Shown here: piece by piece, positions 58,793-64,000 of the stretch | Layout of the letters: every line of letters starts with the position of its first letter | Numbering within the stretch: position 1 is the stretch's first letter | From: an uncultured Lachnospiraceae bacterium | GTDB lineage: Bacteria; Bacillota; Clostridia; Lachnospirales; Lachnospiraceae | Length of the DNA stretch: 64,000 bases | NCBI GenBank assembly: GCA_947169385.1 | Contig: CAMVPR010000003.1 | Location: 1-64,000, forward strand | Direction of reading: 5' to 3' | The notes under the pieces: generated by a model | The model's database searches: none | What the model saw: only the letters and a program-made list of their open reading frames with translations | Told to the model about the DNA's origin: nothing | Position numbers and translations under genes: made by a program

Positions 58793-59668
58793 ATGCTTAA
58801 GAAGAGTTTTATAAGCTTGTTCTTATGTTTTGTGCTTATTGTTTCGGGGATTCTATACACCAATCCCAAGGCTAAGATTGATAAGTCCATTATTGACAAC
58901 TCAGGCGGAGTTAAGATAGTCAATAACAACAAGCCTTCATTTACCAAGAAGCAAAAGAAGAAGACCAAAGCTTTTGAGAAGTATTCTAAGTTAGATAAGT
59001 ACGGCAGGTGCGGTGTTGCATTTGCCAATATATGCCCTGAATTGATGCCTACAGAGAAGAGGGGCGAGATAGGAAGTGTAAGACCGACAGGATGGCACAC
59101 GGTTAAGTATCCGGGAGTTATAAGTGATCTTTATCTCTATAACAGGTGCCACCTTATCGCTTTTTGTTTGGCGGGAGAGAATGCCAACAAGCGGAATCTC
59201 ATAACAGGAACAAGACAGATGAATGTTGAGTATATGTTGCCTTATGAGATGGAGGTGCTCAATTATGTTCAGTCGACTGGGAACCACGTGCTCTACAGAG
59301 TTACGCCGCTTTTTAAGGGCAAGAATCTTGTGGCGAGTGGAGTGCAGATGGAGGCGTATTCGGTTGAGGACAAGGGCAAGGGCGTTAAGTTCAATGTGTA
59401 CTGTCCTAACAAACAGAAGGGTATAAAGATTGATTATAAGACCGGAGAGAGCTCTCTTAAGTCAGATACCTCGGCAAATGTTACTACGACCGAGAGTAAG
59501 TCATATAATTACATTCTTAATACCAATACCAGAAAGATACATCTTCCGACTTGTGCGTCGGTTTATCAGATGAAAGACAAGAACAAGAGATATTCTACCG
59601 AGAGTATTAAGGCTCTTGAGGCGCAGGGATATTCGCCTTGCCACAATTGTCTTAGCAGTTATTATTAG
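58793..59668 (+). CDS. Secreted DNA/RNA non-specific endonuclease with Ada-like Cys C-terminal domain
   Basis: Signal/TM N-term; YNRCHLIAFCLAGENANKRNLITGTRQMN (NUC active site region); C-term YILNTNTRKIHLPTCASVYQM...GYSPCHNC. Confidence 0.88.
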   Translation: MLKKSFISLFLCFVLIVSGILYTNPKAKIDKSIIDNSGGVKIVNNNKPSFTKKQKKKTKAFEKYSKLDKYGRCGVAFANICPELMPTEKRGEIGSVRPTGWHTVKYPGVISDLYLYNRCHLIAFCLAGENANKRNLITGTRQMNVEYMLPYEMEVLNYVQSTGNHVLYRVTPLFKGKNLVASGVQMEAYSVEDKGKGVKFNVYCPNKQKGIKIDYKTGESSLKSDTSANVTTTESKSYNYILNTNTRKIHLPTCASVYQMKDKNKRYSTESIKALEAQGYSPCHNCLSSYY

Positions 59669-59683
59669 AAGAGAGGTAATGAA

Positions 59684-59932
59684 GTGAGATATTCATACAA
59701 GACTAAAGGAACGTGTTCAACACAGATAGATTTTGATATTGAAGATAATATCGTGACAAATGTAGCATTTACAAGGGGATGTAATGGTAATCTTCAGGCG
59801 GTTTCACGCTTGGTAGATGGCAAGACGGTTGATGAGATTGAGTCTTTGCTTGGTGGAATCAACTGTAACGGTAAAGGCACTTCATGTGGGGATCAGTTAG
59901 CTAAGGCGGTTAGAGAGGCAGCGAACAACTAG
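59684..59932 (+). CDS. TSCPD-domain protein (TIGR03905-like)
   Basis: TKGTCSTQIDFDIEDNIVTNVAFTRGCNGNLQAVSRLVDG...GINCNGKGTSCGDQLAKAV. Confidence 0.88.
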   Translation: MRYSYKTKGTCSTQIDFDIEDNIVTNVAFTRGCNGNLQAVSRLVDGKTVDEIESLLGGINCNGKGTSCGDQLAKAVREAANN

Positions 59933-59954
59933 TTTTGATGGAAGAGGTGCGGCT

Positions 59955-61397
59955 ATGAAGATGTCATTGCCATTGTATGACGATATAGTTAACATTTCGC
60001 AGGATTGTTTATTTTGGAAAGACAAGGAGAGGAGGTTCGTAGGTGTGAATCAGGCTTTCCTTGATTTTTATGGATTTGAGTCTGCGGATGTTTTGATAGG
60101 TAAGACAGATGAAGATATGGGATGGCATTCTGATCCGGAGCCTTTTAAACAGGACGAACTTAGGGTTTTATCCGGCGAGGCGACATATAAGGTTCAAGGC
60201 AAATGCATAATAAGAGGTGAAGAACGAGATATCATTGCATCTAAGAAGCCACTCTACTGGAACGGCGAGATAGTTGGCCTTGTAGGCAGCTTTATGGATA
60301 TAACCGACGTTTTGAGAAGAAGGGACACTAATAATCAGAACAAGAATGTTTACACGGTAGATTCTCTTAGGAAGTATTCATATTTTGACAAGGTTCTTGA
60401 TGAAGAGAATATAGCTAATGTCGTTGATCCGCTTACGGGTGCTATTTCAAGAGAGTATATTATCGGTTTCGCGCAGTCTTTGGTGTTTAATAACACTCCG
60501 TTTACATTTGTCATATTTGACCTTGATAATTTCAAGAATATTAATGATGGATACGGACATTACGCGGGTGATTACATACTTACGCAAGTGGTCAAGGATG
60601 TTGCGGAATATGTCAAAGGACGTGGAATCGTAGGCAGATTCGGAGGAGACGAACTCTTAATCATCAACCTCAAAGACACTGATATGCCGTCTAAGAAGGC
60701 GTTTTTTGATGGCATATATGCCCGTGGTGATATATTAAGAAGAAATATTGAGGTTGACGATCAGGATATCTTTGTTACTGCAACTTTAGGTTGCGCAACA
60801 TATCCTAATGATGCTGCTAACTATGAGGATTTATTTACCAAGGCAGATAAGACCTTGTATATCGGTAAGACTAAGGGGCGCAATTGCTATACCATCTATG
60901 ATGACGAGAGTCATAAGGATGTTGATATGACCAAGATTACCAAGCAGGGTATATTTGAGAGCATGAATATTATGTCTGAGATTTTTGAGAGTGAAGTCGA
61001 TCTTCGAGACAAGCTTAAGATGGCGCTTCCTTTCCTTAAGAGTGAGTTGAGAATCTCAGATTTATACTATGTTGACATTAAAGGGGAGGTTATCTCTATC
61101 AATGATAACTCCTATGTTGCAAATGTTGGGGATGTCAGCACAGTCATAGAAGGTGACATTTTCTTTGATAATGATATCGAAGGTATTAAGGATAGTAATC
61201 CTAGTTTTTATAATTTTTTAATTTCAAGGAATATAGAGGCTGTTATGATTGCCAAGGTTGCTATAGGCAAGGAGACATACGGATATATGATGTGTGCTGA
61301 ACCGGATACTAAGCGTATCTGGCAAGACAGCGAGTGTGGAATTCTGTATTTTCTTGCTAAACAGCTTGCTGTTGGAATTAAATATGAGAAAAGGTAG
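59955..61397 (+). CDS. PAS-GGDEF diguanylate cyclase
   Basis: PAS-like N-term and GRFGGDELLIIN (GGDEL). Confidence 0.92.
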   Translation: MKMSLPLYDDIVNISQDCLFWKDKERRFVGVNQAFLDFYGFESADVLIGKTDEDMGWHSDPEPFKQDELRVLSGEATYKVQGKCIIRGEERDIIASKKPLYWNGEIVGLVGSFMDITDVLRRRDTNNQNKNVYTVDSLRKYSYFDKVLDEENIANVVDPLTGAISREYIIGFAQSLVFNNTPFTFVIFDLDNFKNINDGYGHYAGDYILTQVVKDVAEYVKGRGIVGRFGGDELLIINLKDTDMPSKKAFFDGIYARGDILRRNIEVDDQDIFVTATLGCATYPNDAANYEDLFTKADKTLYIGKTKGRNCYTIYDDESHKDVDMTKITKQGIFESMNIMSEIFESEVDLRDKLKMALPFLKSELRISDLYYVDIKGEVISINDNSYVANVGDVSTVIEGDIFFDNDIEGIKDSNPSFYNFLISRNIEAVMIAKVAIGKETYGYMMCAEPDTKRIWQDSECGILYFLAKQLAVGIKYEKR

Positions 61398-61463
61398 AAT
61401 AGGCGGGGCCATATAGGTCCCGCCTTGAAATAGATTTATTTCTCTTGGTAGGAGGTAAATAAA

Positions 61464-63590
61464 ATGGGATATAGTTTTTATGGTTGGGAAGTGGCTAATG
61501 TTAAGGCTAAGAGTACCGAGTATAAGGATATAGAGACACCTATTGATCTGTATGATGCTCTTCTTAATATTTGGTGTGAATACTCTTGTGCTCCTAGACT
61601 CAGGAGCGAGTGGAGCAGCAATAATCCGACGCTTGGACAGTGCTCAATCACTGCGTTTTTGGTGCAGGATATTTTTGGTGGAGAAGTATATGGAATTCTT
61701 CGCCCGGGCGGTAATTATCACTGTTATAACGTTGTGGATGGAGTGACATTTGACCTTACCAGTGAGCAATTCGGTGATGAAGTTCTTTCTTATGAAGATA
61801 ATCCGATACAAGAGAGAGCGGTTCATTTTGCCAAAGAAGAGAAGAAACAGAGATATGATTTCTTATGTATGGCACTTAAGAAATACCTTGAAGGACATAT
61901 TCCAAGTGGTTTGCCGGGAGGCTTCTTCGTGTATGAGGAAGGCTTTAATGAGGAGATTTATTACGCGGACAAGAACGTTATTAATCTCTATGGATGTACA
62001 AGTTTGGATGAATTTAGAGAGTTTACCAACAATACTTTTGAGGGTATGGTTCATCCTGATGATTACAATAAGATTCAGAATCAGATTCAGGCACAGACTT
62101 TGTTTGGCGAGCTCAGACATGATTATGTAAGATACAGGATTAAGACCAAACAAGGCGAGATTAAGTATGTTGAGGACTTTGGACATTTGCTTCACGGAGC
62201 TAACGGCAAGAGTTATTACTATGTCTTTATAGTAGACGTTGACAGAAATGAATTCTTTAATCACAACAGGAATTCATATGCAGAGGCTGAGGTGTTGTCT
62301 GCCAATCATGAGACGGATTCTCTTACGGGACTTTTTAATATGTCATTTTTCTATCATACTGTGACATTGAAGCTTTCGTCTCCTGAGGGAAGGAGAGGAG
62401 AGACGTCGATTATCCATTTCGACATTCCTAATTTTAAACTCTTTAACGAGAGATACGGTTTTAAAATGGGTGACGAGTTGCTGTGTGATCTTGCTAAGGT
62501 GATTAAGAGAGAGTTCCCGAGAGAGATACTATCTAGGTTCTCGGATGACCATTTTGTTGTCTGCTCATCCAAGTCAAAAGAATCTATTATGGAGAGCATT
62601 TCCGCTGTTTATCAATCGATACTTCATTCTGAGGAGACAGCGAAACGAGTTAGAATTAAGGCCGGAATATACTATATGGAAGGTAACAAGATGGAGATCG
62701 GTCTTGCCTGCGATCATGCGAGACTTGCTTGTGACAGTATAAAGGGGCGACATGACATTTTCTATTGTGTCTATGATGATATGCTTAGGGAGAATTTAAG
62801 AAGACAGCAATACGTTATAGATCACATTGATGAAGCCATAGAGAATAATTACATTAAGGTTTATTACCAGCCCGTTATAAGATCGTCGACCGGCAAAATA
62901 TGTGGATATGAGGCGTTGGTTAGATGGGTTGATACTAATTTCGGTATGCTTTCTCCTGCTGATTTTATAGAGACCCTTGAGCAGTTTCATATGATACATA
63001 AGCTTGACATTTACGTTGTTGAGCAGGTGTGTAAGGATTACAACCGCATTATTGAGAGTGGTGATCCGGTTGTTCCCGTGTCGATTAACCTTTCTAGACT
63101 TGATTTCGAGTTGTGTGACATATTTGGTGTTCTTGAAGAAATAAGAGCTAAGTATAATATGCCTCGAAATATGCTTGATATTGAGATTACAGAGAGTGCG
63201 CTTAATGAGAATTTTGGGCATATCAAGGATGAGTGCAAGAAGATGCACGATTTAGGATATAGCATTTGGCTTGATGATTTTGGAAGCGGATACTCATCAC
63301 TTAATAATTTGGTTGAGTATTCATTTGACGTACTAAAACTAGATATGGTATTCTTACGAAGTTATGATAAGAACCCTAAGACATCAACTCTGATGAACTT
63401 TATCATAGAAGCCGGTAAGGCGATAGGAATCTCGCCTCTCTGCGAGGGCGTTGAGACCGAGGAACATTATAGGTTCCTTAAAGAAGCCGGTTGTGATAGG
63501 GTGCAAGGGTACTTCTTTGGAAAGCCTATGCCGATGGAAGAGACTAAAGCATTTACCAGGGCTAAGGGCATGGAATGGGAAGAGATGTAA
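61464..63590 (+). CDS. PAS / degenerate GGDEF / EAL phosphodiesterase
   Basis: GGDEF replaced by SRFSDDHFVVCSS; EAL motifs GYEALVRWV, DIEITESAL, DDFGSGYSS, CEGVET intact. Confidence 0.92.
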   Translation: MGYSFYGWEVANVKAKSTEYKDIETPIDLYDALLNIWCEYSCAPRLRSEWSSNNPTLGQCSITAFLVQDIFGGEVYGILRPGGNYHCYNVVDGVTFDLTSEQFGDEVLSYEDNPIQERAVHFAKEEKKQRYDFLCMALKKYLEGHIPSGLPGGFFVYEEGFNEEIYYADKNVINLYGCTSLDEFREFTNNTFEGMVHPDDYNKIQNQIQAQTLFGELRHDYVRYRIKTKQGEIKYVEDFGHLLHGANGKSYYYVFIVDVDRNEFFNHNRNSYAEAEVLSANHETDSLTGLFNMSFFYHTVTLKLSSPEGRRGETSIIHFDIPNFKLFNERYGFKMGDELLCDLAKVIKREFPREILSRFSDDHFVVCSSKSKESIMESISAVYQSILHSEETAKRVRIKAGIYYMEGNKMEIGLACDHARLACDSIKGRHDIFYCVYDDMLRENLRRQQYVIDHIDEAIENNYIKVYYQPVIRSSTGKICGYEALVRWVDTNFGMLSPADFIETLEQFHMIHKLDIYVVEQVCKDYNRIIESGDPVVPVSINLSRLDFELCDIFGVLEEIRAKYNMPRNMLDIEITESALNENFGHIKDECKKMHDLGYSIWLDDFGSGYSSLNNLVEYSFDVLKLDMVFLRSYDKNPKTSTLMNFIIEAGKAIGISPLCEGVETEEHYRFLKEAGCDRVQGYFFGKPMPMEETKAFTRAKGMEWEEM

Positions 63591-63608
63591 GGTGTTTGAA
63601 AGGAGATA

Positions 63609-64000
63609 ATGATGAAATTTCTTTATTTGTTACTTGTTTTTGTTCCTGTATCCATTATAGGACATTTTGCGGGATTTAGTGAGACTATGATGTTTATATT
63701 CTCAGCTCTTTCTATTATACCGCTTGCCGGACTTATGGGAACGGCAACCGAGGGTGTTGCTCATTATGCAGGCAACAGAGTCGGTGGTTTTTTGAATGCA
63801 ACTTTCGGAAATGCTACTGAGTTGATTATTGGCATTATCGGTCTTAAGGCGGGACTCTTTGAAGTTGTTAAGTCGTCAATCGCAGGATCTGTTATCGGTA
63901 ATATTCTGCTTGTGCTTGGACTTAGTATGTTGTGTGGTGGAATAAAGTTTAAGACGCAGACATTTAACAAAGCTGCCGTTCAGGTTACATCAAGTATGTT
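63609..64000 (+). CDS. Calcium/proton exchanger (Cax), 3' truncated by window edge
   Basis: Translated start MMKFLYLLLVFVPVSIIGHFAGFSETMMF...LMGTATEGVAHYAGNRVGGFLNATFGNATELIIGIIGLKAG. Confidence 0.9.
   Translation, partial: MMKFLYLLLVFVPVSIIGHFAGFSETMMFIFSALSIIPLAGLMGTATEGVAHYAGNRVGGFLNATFGNATELIIGIIGLKAGLFEVVKSSIAGSVIGNILLVLGLSMLCGGIKFKTQTFNKAAVQVTSSM

Overview
The window reads as a low-to-mid GC Firmicutes chromosome, probably Lachnospiraceae-like (an inference from gene content and repeat style). Housekeeping genes: mrnC (partial), rlmB, a sigH-like sigma factor, tRNA-Thr(GGT), glnS, CIRCE-groES-groL, maf, an NfnAB-type pair, hypA, an LnrLMN-like ABC exporter with histidine kinase and response regulator, a six-gene Ech-type [NiFe] hydrogenase operon (echABCDEF), hypF, an AgcS symporter, a c-di-GMP gene pair and a partial cax. 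Accessory content: (i) a DUF3990 (ADP-ribosyltransferase-like) two-gene cassette inserted between echB and echC and bracketed by direct repeats; (ii) a DUF4176 plus T7SS-effector-like pair beside a LysR remnant; (iii) a WYL regulator / HipA-like kinase / HIRAN / small membrane protein cluster with three identically phased palindromic operator-promoter copies and two unannotated micro-ORFs; (iv) a type I restriction-modification island carrying a YhcG-type PDDEXK nuclease, a 633-643 aa protein with an RNxxxH HEPN-like motif, a Zn-ribbon protein and a TIR-domain gene split by a -1 frameshift, all between hsdS and hsdR apart from the nuclease, which lies between hsdM and hsdS; (v) a strong candidate for a small structured RNA gene (about 91 nt, minus strand, near 45.7 kb) with its own promoter and terminator. 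The intergenic regions contain several families of interspersed palindromic repeats. All calls come from reading the sequence; no database search was run.
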